A stretch of 64,000 bases of DNA, from positions 310,001 to 374,000 of the forward strand of contig NZ_JAERQD010000001.1 in NCBI RefSeq assembly GCF_016735695.1, read 5' to 3'. This DNA is from Microvirga zambiensis WSM3693. GTDB taxonomy: Bacteria > Pseudomonadota > Alphaproteobacteria > Rhizobiales > Beijerinckiaceae. The notes under the pieces are model-generated. The model searched no databases. It had not been told where the DNA came from and saw only the letters and a program-made list of their open reading frames with translations. Positions 31,321-38,386 of the stretch are shown here, one piece after another; position 1 is the stretch's first letter, and each line of letters opens with the position of its first letter. The position numbers and the translations under genes were made by a program.

Positions 31321-31860
31321 TCAGGCAGCCTCGCGCTTTTGACTGCTGAGGTGCTCAACTTTCGGAGGGCCGTAGACTTGCTCTTGAACGCGGTGAAAAT
31401 CCTCTTGCGATACCTTGCGCCTTTCAGCCTGCGCCTCTTTGAGGAAGTCTCGCCAGATGCGCTGGAACTTGCGATCGAGCATCCACTTCGAGCGCCACTC
31501 GGGGTTAGCCCAACGCTCGCGGGCTCTGCGGCTTGCTCTTTCCGACCTTTGGAGCTTCCTCTCATGCTCCGCCAAGGACATCAGGCAATCCCAGCCGGGA
31601 ATTTCCACGTCCTTGCCACGGACTTCCGCAGCAAATGCGGCAACAGGGCCAACGAGGGAGAACCATTCGTTGTGGTGGCGATATTCGCTAAACCGGGCAT
31701 GGAGCTCACGCTCCTCCGCCTGCGAACCGGGCCACTTCGCAATGAGACGGGCCAGGACGGGGCTATGCGCGGATATCAATGCAGCTCGGCTCTCCGGGAC
31801 GCGCGAGCAGCCAATCTTGACCAGACCGTTCTGAGCCTCGACGACGTACACGTACATCAC
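31321..31860 (-). CDS. GIY-YIG nuclease-fold protein (T5orf172-like)
   Basis: The 179-residue product starts MMYVYVVEAQNGLVKIGCSR and continues with the short GIY-YIG core (AHSPVLARLIAKWPGSQAEE, LHARFSEYRHHNEWFSL): YVYVV/VKIG replaces GIY-YIG and E...R...E follow, as in T5orf172/DUF-type phage proteins. A basic helical C-terminus follows. It overlaps the Cro-like gene by four bases. Whether it cuts DNA is unknown. Confidence 0.72.
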   Translation of the reverse strand: MMYVYVVEAQNGLVKIGCSRVPESRAALISAHSPVLARLIAKWPGSQAEERELHARFSEYRHHNEWFSLVGPVAAFAAEVRGKDVEIPGWDCLMSLAEHERKLQRSERASRRARERWANPEWRSKWMLDRKFQRIWRDFLKEAQAERRKVSQEDFHRVQEQVYGPPKVEHLSSQKREAA

Positions 31861-32108
31861 GCGGCCTCGCCGGTATGGGAGGACGGCGGTCGAGGAATAT
31901 CAGCGGGCCATTCCGCTCCAGCAGGCCAGTTGTCCGATAGATACCGAACCGCGCGCTCGAACCGGCCCAGATACAGATCCCGGCCGCGCTCGATGCCTTC
32001 CAGCTTGTTGGTGTCCTGAAACAGCCGCCAGCTGACCGTTGTTTGCGGAAGCCCTGATTGATGCCCGAATATGGCTGCCAGCCGGAGAAGATGATCTTTG
32101 CCACTCAT
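31857..32108 (-). CDS. Cro-like early regulator
   Basis: The 83-residue product starts MSGKDHLLRLAAIFGHQSGL and continues with PQTTVSWRLFQDTNKLEGIE, a compact HTH. It is the first gene of the leftward early operon, divergent from the repressor, with operators between, hence Cro-like by position. The predicted transcription start is about one base before the ATG, so the mRNA may be leaderless; no ribosome site is seen. Confidence 0.72.
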   Translation of the reverse strand: MSGKDHLLRLAAIFGHQSGLPQTTVSWRLFQDTNKLEGIERGRDLYLGRFERAVRYLSDNWPAGAEWPADIPRPPSSHTGEAA

Positions 32109-32115
32109 GCATGAG

Positions 32116-32144
32116 ACTATCGGTATAAATACCGCTAATGTCAA
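32116..32144 (-). promoter_or_regulatory. Leftward early promoter with operator O1 in its spacer
   Basis: The minus strand has a perfect TTGACA (32139-32144), a 17-bp spacer and GATAGT (32116-32121). The 14-bp operator O1 lies almost wholly in the spacer, so bound repressor would block polymerase. The start point falls at about 32109-32110, next to the Cro-like ATG at 32108. Confidence 0.75.
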
Positions 32145-32192
32145 CGGCCTTTTTACCGCTCGTGAGTTTTTAGCACCGCGGTTAGATTACCG
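32121..32192. promoter_or_regulatory. Three repressor operators O1-O3
   Basis: Sites of the form CGGTW-N4-TACCG: O1 CGGTATAAATACCG at 32121-32134, O2 CGGCCTTTTTACCG at 32145-32158 and O3 CGGTTAGATTACCG at 32179-32192. Spacing is 24 and 34 bp start to start. O1 covers the leftward promoter; O3 lies just before the repressor ATG and could autoregulate. The layout mirrors lambda OR1-3. Confidence 0.82.
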
Positions 32193-32196
32193 CCCT

Positions 32197-32982
32197 ATGG
32201 AACTCCGTGAGATTTTGGGGCGTATTGAAAAGCGCCTGCAAGCAGTTGGCCTCTCTGCCACCGCCGCATCGAAGGCTGCGGGGAAACCTGACGCTATTCG
32301 CAACCTTCAGAGAGCGGTGGAGAAGGACGACCGGCAGGGGGTCAGTACTGCCACGCTGAATGCTCTTGCTCCCATTCTCAAGACTACTGCCGTTTGGCTG
32401 TTCGCTGGGGCAGGACCTGAGGAACTGGGTGAAAACACTGCGAGTATTGGGACGCCGACCGAACAGGTCGCCTCTGAAGGAATCGCCATCACCTCCGAGA
32501 AGATGCTCCCGATCCCGATCATCGGGCAGGTCGAGGCCGGCGCCTTTAGAGAGGCCCCCGAGTATGATCCGGACGAGACGCGATACATCGCTGCTCCACC
32601 GGACAGAGATTTCCCCCATGCTCGGCGGTTCAGCTTCGACGTCTCTGGCGACTCTATGAACGACCTCAAGCCGCGGCCGCTCATGCCAGGCGACCAGGTC
32701 TATGGTCCGGTCTTCGACGATATCGACCACCTTGTCGTCCTACGGGAAGGCATGATCGTGGTCATCGAGCAGACCCGGGACGGCGGTCACACCCGCGAAT
32801 GGTCGGTCAAGCAGCTCGAGATCTATGAGGATCGGTACGAGTTCTGCCCCCGGTCGACCAACAAGAAGCACAAGCCGATCGTAGTGCCGAACACGGTCTT
32901 TCGGGATCCGAGCGAGGATGATGGCCGGCGCGTGCGGATCCTATGCCTGGTCAAGGGCTCTCATAGCGCCTTCAGCTACTAG
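32197..32982 (+). CDS. Phage repressor, LexA/S24 type (CI-like)
   Basis: The 261-residue product starts MELREILGRIEKRLQAVGLS. The N-terminal HTH region spans about 1-65. A self-cleavage site A114-G115 in GQVEAGAF follows, with catalytic S153 in DVSGDSMNDL and K205 in EWSVKQLE, so RecA-induced cleavage and SOS induction are expected. No ribosome site precedes the ATG and the likely -10 (TAGATT, 32183-32188) is close, so its message may be leaderless. It should keep the lysogeny and bind O1-O5. Confidence 0.9.
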   Translation: MELREILGRIEKRLQAVGLSATAASKAAGKPDAIRNLQRAVEKDDRQGVSTATLNALAPILKTTAVWLFAGAGPEELGENTASIGTPTEQVASEGIAITSEKMLPIPIIGQVEAGAFREAPEYDPDETRYIAAPPDRDFPHARRFSFDVSGDSMNDLKPRPLMPGDQVYGPVFDDIDHLVVLREGMIVVIEQTRDGGHTREWSVKQLEIYEDRYEFCPRSTNKKHKPIVVPNTVFRDPSEDDGRRVRILCLVKGSHSAFSY

Positions 32983-33027
32983 CCCTCACGTGCGTGCAGG
33001 CGCGAGGGCATCTCACAGGAACAAGCC

Positions 33028-33336
33028 ATGAGCGACGATCAAGAGGCCGAGCGCAGGAAGCAGCAAGAATTAGGAGAAGATGATTTTCTGGCTTATCTCA
33101 AAGCCAAAGGCGTTTCGCCTGAATGTGAACTTTGCAGCCACAATGACTGGGTCGTAACCGAACGAATTACGGATAATTATTGGCCTGTAATATCAGTCGC
33201 GACGTTTCGCGGCCCCGATGTCTTCGGCGGGCCCTACATCGAAACCGCCCTTATGGTCTGCAATCACTGCGGCAATGTTCGGCAGTTTGCCAGACGGTTT
33301 ATCCTAGAGTGGAAAGCGGAGAAGGCGCGTGGATGA
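33028..33336 (+). CDS. Zinc-ribbon protein in the repressor operon
   Basis: The 102-residue product has two Cys pairs, CELCSHNDWV and CNHCGNV, about 45 residues apart, with a strand-rich part between (WPVISVATFRGPDVFGGPYI). It lies 45 bp downstream of the repressor and overlaps the next gene by 8 bases, so it is probably expressed in the lysogen. Function unknown. Confidence 0.68.
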   Translation: MSDDQEAERRKQQELGEDDFLAYLKAKGVSPECELCSHNDWVVTERITDNYWPVISVATFRGPDVFGGPYIETALMVCNHCGNVRQFARRFILEWKAEKARG

Positions 33337-33832
33337 GGTACATATTCGCAGGGGCGGTGCGGATATCGTCACTTTTCCTGGCAAGCAAGCGTCAGGGGAC
33401 TGGACAGTCTTGCCAATCGAGAAGCCGTCACCCATAGTAAGCAATGTTATGGCATCAGACCGAGAGTACATCGATCTCAAACTAGAAGCTGCGGAGGCTC
33501 GAACCGAGGCTCGCTTTGTCGAGTTAAACGGGAAGTTTGACCGTCTTTTCGATAACATTGCGGCTATGCGGAGCGACTTCGATGCCAATAGGTTCGAAGT
33601 GCGCGCCGATTACAAATCTACCCGCACTACAATTATCGTGACTGTAGTTGGTACGGGCATTGCGCTCGCCGCCCTCTTGGTCAGCGTTATGACCTATGGC
33701 GATGCTATCTTCAGCCGAGGCATCCAAATCCGCGATGTTGTAAACTCTGCCGTTACCGAGATTGAGGCAAAGAGAGCACCGCAGACAGTGACCCCATCGC
33801 AGCAGCAACCCAACACCACACCCCGGCCATAA
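33329..33832 (+). CDS. Coiled-coil membrane protein in the repressor operon
   Basis: From a GTG overlapping the previous stop, the 167-residue product has a short N-terminal region, a coiled coil at about 45-85 (DLKLEAAEARTEARFVELNG, KFDRLFDNIAAMRSDF), a membrane helix at about 100-120 (TTIIVTVVGTGIALAALLVS) and a proline/glutamine tail. The shape matches proteins of phage exclusion and of holin-associated XhlA type, but no homology can be claimed. A terminator follows at once. Confidence 0.65.
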   Translation: MDEVHIRRGGADIVTFPGKQASGDWTVLPIEKPSPIVSNVMASDREYIDLKLEAAEARTEARFVELNGKFDRLFDNIAAMRSDFDANRFEVRADYKSTRTTIIVTVVGTGIALAALLVSVMTYGDAIFSRGIQIRDVVNSAVTEIEAKRAPQTVTPSQQQPNTTPRP

Positions 33833-33844
33833 GCCGGGGTTTTT
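33821..33844 (+). terminator. Terminator of the repressor operon
   Basis: Arms CCCCGGC and GCCGGGG with loop CATAA are followed by TTTTT. The hairpin includes the stop codon of the coiled-coil gene. A good intrinsic terminator. Confidence 0.88.
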
Positions 33845-33923
33845 GTTTGGCCAAGCTGAAACATCCAAGCCTCGCCTTAGTTGACGCGCGGGAACCATAG
33901 ACTTCGAGACGGCTCCTTACCTT

Positions 33924-33963
33924 GGCCTCCTCATCTCCCTTGGCAATGGCGGATGAGGAGGCC
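33924..33963. terminator. Strong hairpin after the DUF3572 operon
   Basis: Twelve-base arms GGCCTCCTCATC and GATGAGGAGGCC enclose 16 bases, followed by TTTCTC in the plus direction. It lies between the repressor operon and the convergent minus-strand operon and can act as a barrier for either. Confidence 0.65.
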
Positions 33964-33967
33964 TTTC

Positions 33968-34330
33968 TCATTGGAACAGGTTCCGACGCGGCAACTCCGG
34001 TGCCCTTTCATTTGATCTCGTCTCGTTTGGCTGGCCTTCAGGCTGTGGCGCCAGGTGCACGGCCGCCACCAGGATCGCGGCTGGCCTGATGCCGATCTCC
34101 TCCTCGATCTTTTTGAGCAGGCCCTCGTCCTTGGACGCATAGTCGAGCACCCCTAGCAGGAAGTGCGCCGATTTAGCCGATTCCCGGATCGTCTCCGGTT
34201 GAAGCCCCGTGATGTTCATAAACTGGATGATCCGGTCGACGTCGGCAGTGATGAACTCGAAAACCCGCAGGGCGATGCTCTCGGCATCCCCCCTACCCCG
34301 GAACAGATTGCTCGGTTCTGTTTCAGTCAT
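33968..34330 (-). CDS. DUF3572-family protein
   Basis: The 120-residue product has the DUF3572 pattern: ALRVFEFITADVDRIIQFMN then ITGLQPETIRESAKSAHFLL and KKIEEEIGIRPAAILVAAVH. This family is found mainly in alphaproteobacterial chromosomes; its function is unknown. The phage copy ends a three-gene minus-strand operon between repressor operon and rightward promoter. A polar tail follows the domain. Confidence 0.8.
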   Translation of the reverse strand: MTETEPSNLFRGRGDAESIALRVFEFITADVDRIIQFMNITGLQPETIRESAKSAHFLLGVLDYASKDEGLLKKIEEEIGIRPAAILVAAVHLAPQPEGQPNETRSNERAPELPRRNLFQ

Positions 34331-34339
34331 GACGCTTCC

Positions 34340-34582
34340 TTAGTCTTGGGACGGCACATCGCCCAAGCGGGCGAGGAAGACGGGCTCATCGAAATCACCC
34401 ATCTCAGGATCGCCGGTCTGGGAGAAAACTAGCACGCCCGCTTTGCTCTCTGCCATCCGCTCCGCCCTGAGGATTGCGGCGCTCTCACTAGGCGCTTGAA
34501 TGGCCTGCTCTGCCCTTAGTCCACCCCGCTTCCCTCTGATAAATGGCTGAACGACGTAGAAAGTCTTAGCTACGGCTGGCAT
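34340..34582 (-). CDS. Small hypothetical protein (80 aa)
   Basis: The product starts MPAVAKTFYVVQPFIRGKRG and has SESAAILRAERMAESKAGVL followed by VFSQTGDPEMGDFDEPVFLA. The pattern (strand, then A-x2-RAERMA helix, then GVLVFSQTGD) is that of small conserved proteins of rhizobial genomes and phages, function unknown. It overlaps the upstream gene by 17 bases. Confidence 0.7.
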   Translation of the reverse strand: MPAVAKTFYVVQPFIRGKRGGLRAEQAIQAPSESAAILRAERMAESKAGVLVFSQTGDPEMGDFDEPVFLARLGDVPSQD

Positions 34583-34838
34583 GGGATCTGTCCTCGGTTT
34601 CGGGGAAATAGCTGATTAGTCGATAGGATGCGCTCTCACAGGTCGGGCACGGGCGCCCGATGCGCTCTGCGAACTCAAATACCCTTCTGCTCACCTCGCC
34701 ATCCGACAGGCGGCGGACGCCCATACAGGCAACTGGATAGCTGTCTGTAAGGCAGTTCATGCAACGCATCCGAAGCTTGTAGCGATGCTCTTTTGGAAGC
34801 GGAGTTGCCGGGACGGGAGGAATGAAAGCATGCTGCAA
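34566..34838 (-). CDS. Zinc-ribbon-type hypothetical protein (90 aa)
   Basis: The product has MRCMNCLTDSYPVACMGVRR and CPTCESASYRLISYF, two CxxC pairs that may bind zinc. It is first in the three-gene minus-strand operon and faces the rightward early promoter, 113 bp from operator O4. O4 could control it. Confidence 0.66.
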   Translation of the reverse strand: MQHAFIPPVPATPLPKEHRYKLRMRCMNCLTDSYPVACMGVRRLSDGEVSRRVFEFAERIGRPCPTCESASYRLISYFPETEDRSHASRS

Positions 34839-34950
34839 GATGGTCTCCGACTGCGAATGTTCCTATTATGTTCTTTGTCGCATGGGAGTCGAGTCTTAGG
34901 AGTTGTGGATAACGGGGAATGGCCTAGCGAGAAGAAAAGCCGTTGTATTG

Positions 34951-35000
34951 CGGTATTTTTACTGATTTAGCCTTGACGCGGTTTTTTTACCGTTTATGAT
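34951..35000 (+). promoter_or_regulatory. Rightward early promoter with operators O4 and O5
   Basis: TTGACG (34973-34978), a 16-bp spacer and TATGAT (34995-35000) form a near-consensus promoter. Operator O5, CGGTTTTTTTACCG at 34979-34992, fills the spacer. O4, CGGTATTTTTACTG at 34951-34964, lies just upstream. Both fit the O1-O3 consensus, so the repressor should shut this promoter, as lambda CI does pL. Confidence 0.83.
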
Positions 35001-35031
35001 TTAGCTCATCCACTCAAGACGGATGAGCCCC

Positions 35032-35133
35032 ATGCCCTTCCTCCGATCCTCTCTCGCAAATCTCCTAGAGCTTGCCTGCCTCGGCACCTTCATCAGCGGT
35101 GTCGCCTGCCTCGCGATTGGGTTCGGAGGCTGA
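35032..35133 (+). CDS. 33-residue membrane peptide, first gene of the rightward operon
   Basis: The frame MPFLRSSLANLLELACLGTF continues with one hydrophobic helix and ends CLAIGFGG. It lies 32 bp downstream of the promoter and one base before the next ATG, whose ribosome site GGAGG is inside this gene. Plausible but unproven. Confidence 0.5.
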   Translation: MPFLRSSLANLLELACLGTFISGVACLAIGFGG

Positions 35134-35134
35134 G

Positions 35135-35584
35135 ATGACGCCAACCGAAATCCGGGACGCTCTCCGCGCCATCGCCAGCAACGTCGGTCCAAAAGCAGAG
35201 ATCAGCATTGTCATCGGGGCCGAGTATCAGCCCAACTTGGCAATCTATCCGAACGGCATCACTGGCACGGGGCGTGTCTCCGTGGATGCAGATACCTGGG
35301 AAGAATTGTTCCATCAGGCTCGCATGGAATGGGACCGGCAGGCCGCCCTGCATCACAAGCAAACGATCCGGGCGATAGCCTTCAAGATTATCGAAGCAAC
35401 CGAAGAGATGGGACGCTGCACTGAGCAGTCCCTTCGCGCCGAGTTCGATCCATCCACGATAAAGCGCTTTGGTGCCGTCGCTGTCGCAGAAGCGAACCGC
35501 CTGGCAGGGAACGGCCCGTTCTCCATCGTGCCAAGCGAACCCGGCAACCGTCGCGATGGCGATACCGATGGGGAGGTCGCGTGA
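35135..35584 (+). CDS. Hypothetical early protein (149 aa)
   Basis: The product starts MTPTEIRDALRAIASNVGPK after GGAGGCTGAG. The first half contains IVIGAEYQPNLAIYPNGITG then VSVDADTWEELFHQARMEWD, the second is helical (IRAIAFKIIEATEEMGRCTE). Such proteins occur at the start of rhizobial phage early operons; no function known. Confidence 0.66.
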   Translation: MTPTEIRDALRAIASNVGPKAEISIVIGAEYQPNLAIYPNGITGTGRVSVDADTWEELFHQARMEWDRQAALHHKQTIRAIAFKIIEATEEMGRCTEQSLRAEFDPSTIKRFGAVAVAEANRLAGNGPFSIVPSEPGNRRDGDTDGEVA

Positions 35585-35730
35585 TGGCTCTCCAACGCAA
35601 GATCAACTGGAACGCAGCCCTGCGCGATCTGCGCCAGGACCGTTCCGTCGCCAGCGGCAAGCGCTGCTCCGAGTTCACCAAGCGACACATCGCAAAGGCT
35701 CTCGCCTCCTCCAAGAAGGAGGCGCGCTGA
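35584..35730 (+). CDS. Small basic protein (48 aa)
   Basis: The frame MALQRKINWNAALRDLRQDR continues into a lysine/arginine-rich end (FTKRHIAKALASSKKEAR). It overlaps both neighbours by one base (TGATG), strong evidence of coupled translation. It is basic enough to bind nucleic acid. Unknown family. Confidence 0.62.
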   Translation: MALQRKINWNAALRDLRQDRSVASGKRCSEFTKRHIAKALASSKKEAR

Positions 35731-35912
35731 TGCCCATGCTCATCACCGCCTTCATCCTCGTCAGCCCGCTTTGGACGCTCATCGGCGCTCTGCTCGGCTG
35801 GGCAGACATTCCCGGCTCGGAACTCGCCTTCGCCCTGGCCTACGTCACGCTCGGGCTGAGCCTCTTCTTGATCGCCATCGCCGCATTTGTCCGGAGGTTC
35901 AGCCATGGGTGA
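35730..35912 (+). CDS. Small two-helix membrane protein (60 aa)
   Basis: The product MPMLITAFILVSPLWTLIGA has two membrane helices (about 3-22 and 32-55) with a short loop (GWADIPGSEL) and a basic end. It overlaps the previous stop and the next start. Unknown function. Confidence 0.6.
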   Translation: MPMLITAFILVSPLWTLIGALLGWADIPGSELAFALAYVTLGLSLFLIAIAAFVRRFSHG

Positions 35913-36129
35913 GGTCATCCGCTTCAAGCCGCGTCTGCGTGTCATCCAATGCGAGCCGGTCGAAGATATCGAGATCCGCGATCTTCTGATCCGCAGCCTG
36001 AACTGCTGCAGCATGTGCCTCGACACCGGCTGGGCGCCTTGGACCGATGGCGAAGAGTACTTCCGCGAGCGTTGCCCGTGCGGTGCTCCCGACACCCTCC
36101 CTGCTCCCACCTATCCGGGAGCCGCGTGA
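35905..36129 (+). CDS. Small cysteine-rich hypothetical protein (74 aa)
   Basis: The product starts MGEVIRFKPRLRVIQCEPVE and has NCCSMCLDTGWAPWTDGEEY then RCPCGAPDTL, a likely zinc site. It overlaps both neighbours. No family known. Confidence 0.6.
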   Translation: MGEVIRFKPRLRVIQCEPVEDIEIRDLLIRSLNCCSMCLDTGWAPWTDGEEYFRERCPCGAPDTLPAPTYPGAA

Positions 36130-36257
36130 TGTCCTTCACTCATCCCCGCTGCAAGGCCTACTGCCAGACAGCCCGTGCTGTTCTCCTCGGCGCCGTCTGC
36201 TGCTCCCTCGCCTTCTATATCATCTTCACAATCTGCATGGCGGCTAAAGCATCATGA
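36129..36257 (+). CDS. Small single-helix membrane protein (42 aa)
   Basis: The product MSFTHPRCKAYCQTARAVLL has one membrane helix (about residues 17-36) and short polar ends. Its start overlaps the previous stop and its stop overlaps the next start. Unknown function. Confidence 0.55.
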   Translation: MSFTHPRCKAYCQTARAVLLGAVCCSLAFYIIFTICMAAKAS

Positions 36258-36505
36258 GCATCTTCGCAACCTTCGGACATAGGGCCGCTGCACTTAAGCG
36301 CTCTGCCCGCGCATTCGCCCAGGATGCCCGCTGCACAGAGATCTACGTCTCCGACACGGCAAACGGCGCCGGCGATGCGGATTACGACCTTCTCTACGCC
36401 GCGGCGGATCTAGAGGCTGCCGCCCGTGAGCTTCGCCAGATGCATGCCCGTGTCGAGCAGAGGCGCGCCGATCAAACAAATCCTCATCTTATCGCAGCCG
36501 AGTGA
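36254..36505 (+). CDS. Hypothetical early protein (83 aa)
   Basis: The product starts MSIFATFGHRAAALKRSARA and includes DADYDLLYAAADLEAAAREL, mostly helical. ATGA overlap with the upstream gene. No family known. Confidence 0.58.
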   Translation: MSIFATFGHRAAALKRSARAFAQDARCTEIYVSDTANGAGDADYDLLYAAADLEAAARELRQMHARVEQRRADQTNPHLIAAE

Positions 36506-36508
36506 ACC

Positions 36509-37243
36509 ATGAACGCGACCGCCGCACTTGCCGTAATCGGCCACAACAACCCGCCCGAGCCGACGCCTTTCGAGAGGGCCGAGGCACAGATCATCATGCT
36601 GTTCGACGAGGCCAAGAACTGGCTCGATGGCGAGGGGATCGCCACTCAGGCGCAAGCCGATGATGTGTCGAAGCTTCTCGACATGATCCGGAAGGCCAAA
36701 AAAGCTGCCGATGAGGCGCGCGTCGAAGAGAAACGCCCTCATGATGAAGCGGCCAAAGAGGTTCAGGAAAAGTATAAGCCGCTTCTCACCCGCTGCGACT
36801 TAGCTGCGGATGCCGCCAAGAAGGCTCTTGCCCCCTTCCTCGAGAAGCTAGAGGCCGAGAAGAGGGCCAAGGCCGAGGCTGCCCGCAGAGAGGCTGAGGG
36901 AAAGGCGCGTGCGGCCCAGGAAGCCATTCGCGCAGCCCAGGCGACCGATCTTGCCGCACGTGAAGCAGCAGAGGCCCTGATCCAAGATGCCAAGAAGGCC
37001 GAGGCAGTAGCCAAGCGCGCCGAGAACGACAAAGCGCACGGCAAGGGCGGCTCGCGGGCAGTGACGCTCCGGACGACCTATCGCCCAGTGCTGAAGGATG
37101 CCCGAGAGGCCGCCCGCTACTACTGGAAGACGCGGCAATCGGAACTAGAGGCCTTCCTCCTCACGCTCGCCGAGAAGGACGTGCGCGCCGGTCAGCAGGA
37201 TATCCCAGGCTTCGACATCATCGTTGAGAAGGTGGCCGTCTGA
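36509..37243 (+). CDS. Coiled-coil phage protein in recombination cluster
   Basis: The 244-residue product starts MNATAALAVIGHNNPPEPTP, has a long alanine/lysine/glutamate coiled coil at about 65-175, and a C-terminal folded part (VTLRTTYRPVLKDAREAARY). Proteins with the GHNNPP start and this coil are common beside recombination genes in alphaproteobacterial phages. It overlaps the next gene by one base. Function unknown. Confidence 0.7.
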   Translation: MNATAALAVIGHNNPPEPTPFERAEAQIIMLFDEAKNWLDGEGIATQAQADDVSKLLDMIRKAKKAADEARVEEKRPHDEAAKEVQEKYKPLLTRCDLAADAAKKALAPFLEKLEAEKRAKAEAARREAEGKARAAQEAIRAAQATDLAAREAAEALIQDAKKAEAVAKRAENDKAHGKGGSRAVTLRTTYRPVLKDAREAARYYWKTRQSELEAFLLTLAEKDVRAGQQDIPGFDIIVEKVAV

Positions 37244-37908
37244 TGAATACCACCGATAAGAAAATCAGCGACACTCTCGCAAAGTTCGGCGAGCCTATGG
37301 CCGGCAACGTCTGGCGCGTCCAGGGCACGGCCGTGATCTATCATAAGGCGCTCGAGCGGATTGCCGCTCAGGCCAAGATCACCTTCGACGAGCCCAAGAT
37401 CATCCGTGCCGAACGCGACGAGTGCGTAATGCAGGTGACCGGCCGGATGGGCGAGCGGACGGAATGGTCGGTGGGCGAGGCGCTGATCGGCGTGAACTAC
37501 CGCGTCTCCGGCAAGCAGGCGGCTTACGTCTACGCCATGGCAGAGAAGCGCGCCAAGGACCGGGTGATCCTCAAGCTCATCGAGCTCTCTGGCGACGTCT
37601 ATTCGGAAGAGGAAGCCGACGAGTTCAAGCAAGGCCGACCCGGAGCCCCTGAGGCGCAGCCTGCCCAGCAGGAGCGCAAGCCCGCGAATGATCATTCCAT
37701 CGATCCGGACAGTCCTGCCGGCATCGAGGTCGCCCTCAAGCAGAAGATCGACAAGTGCAAGACGATCAATGCCGTCACAGATCTCATGCTGCACGCCGAC
37801 ACCCAGAATGACCTAGCCTCCCTGTCTGAGGGCATCCGCGATCAGGTCAGGGATCACGCCAAGCAGAAGCTAGTCTCCCTCGGCTGGCCGACGAAGAAGG
37901 CACAGTGA
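37243..37908 (+). CDS. Putative single-strand annealing-type recombination protein
   Basis: The 221-residue product has GNVWRVQGTAVIYHKALERI, then AERDECVMQVTGRMGERTEW, SVGEALIGVNYRVSGKQAAY and VYAMAEKRAKDRVILKLIEL. The last block (W-x-GEA-x(n)-YVYAMAEKRAKDR) is shared by phage proteins placed where RecT or Rad52-like annealing proteins are found; they often carry misleading database names. The role is inferred from that position between coiled-coil and small acidic partner genes and the HNH gene. Confidence 0.55.
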   Translation: MNTTDKKISDTLAKFGEPMAGNVWRVQGTAVIYHKALERIAAQAKITFDEPKIIRAERDECVMQVTGRMGERTEWSVGEALIGVNYRVSGKQAAYVYAMAEKRAKDRVILKLIELSGDVYSEEEADEFKQGRPGAPEAQPAQQERKPANDHSIDPDSPAGIEVALKQKIDKCKTINAVTDLMLHADTQNDLASLSEGIRDQVRDHAKQKLVSLGWPTKKAQ

Positions 37909-37909
37909 C

Positions 37910-38386
37910 ATGAACCGTCCTGAAGCAATCGAGGCTATCGTCCTCGCCACCAGCACCAATGAGACCAAGGCTAAGGGCCGGGTTCGCAAGGTGACATTCG
38001 AGATCCCGGCAGAGGGCGCGAACCCGTTCGAGGGCCTCGGCGGCGAGCGGATCCATATCGTCGTCGTCCGTCTAAACAATGACGAGACACCGGTGGAAGA
38101 GCCAAAGCAGATCGCCGTCCCGGAGGGTCAGCCATGGGATGCCAAGCCTCTCCCGAAGCAGGCCGCTATTCGCGGGCAAGATCCCGAGTTTCGCCGGTTC
38201 CTAGGAGAGAAGATCTGCGCCCCTCGCGGGTGGGAAGCTCCATCAGACGATCAGGAGGCCGCCCAAGTCATTCGCACGGTCTGCAACATCGGAAGCCGCG
38301 CAGAGCTTAGCATCAATCCCTACGCCGCCGAGAAATGGCGAGGCTTGGATGCAGACTTCTGGGCTTGGCAGAGGGGCGCACGATGA
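37910..38386 (+). CDS. Partner protein of the recombination cluster
   Basis: The 158-residue product starts MNRPEAIEAIVLATSTNETK, has a strand-rich first half (RVRKVTFEIPAEGANPFEGL, ERIHIVVVRLNNDETPVEE), and a helical second half with FRRFLGEKICAPRGWEAPSD and ELSINPYAAEKWRGLDADFW. Similar proteins accompany annealing-type recombinases in related prophages. Overlaps the HNH gene by four bases. Confidence 0.6.
   Translation: MNRPEAIEAIVLATSTNETKAKGRVRKVTFEIPAEGANPFEGLGGERIHIVVVRLNNDETPVEEPKQIAVPEGQPWDAKPLPKQAAIRGQDPEFRRFLGEKICAPRGWEAPSDDQEAAQVIRTVCNIGSRAELSINPYAAEKWRGLDADFWAWQRGAR

Noticed and set aside
30899..31321. A minus-strand frame of 140 codons in the gap before the GIY-YIG gene.
   Set aside because: Serine/alanine-rich shadow composition; the plus-strand frame in the same place looks more like a protein.
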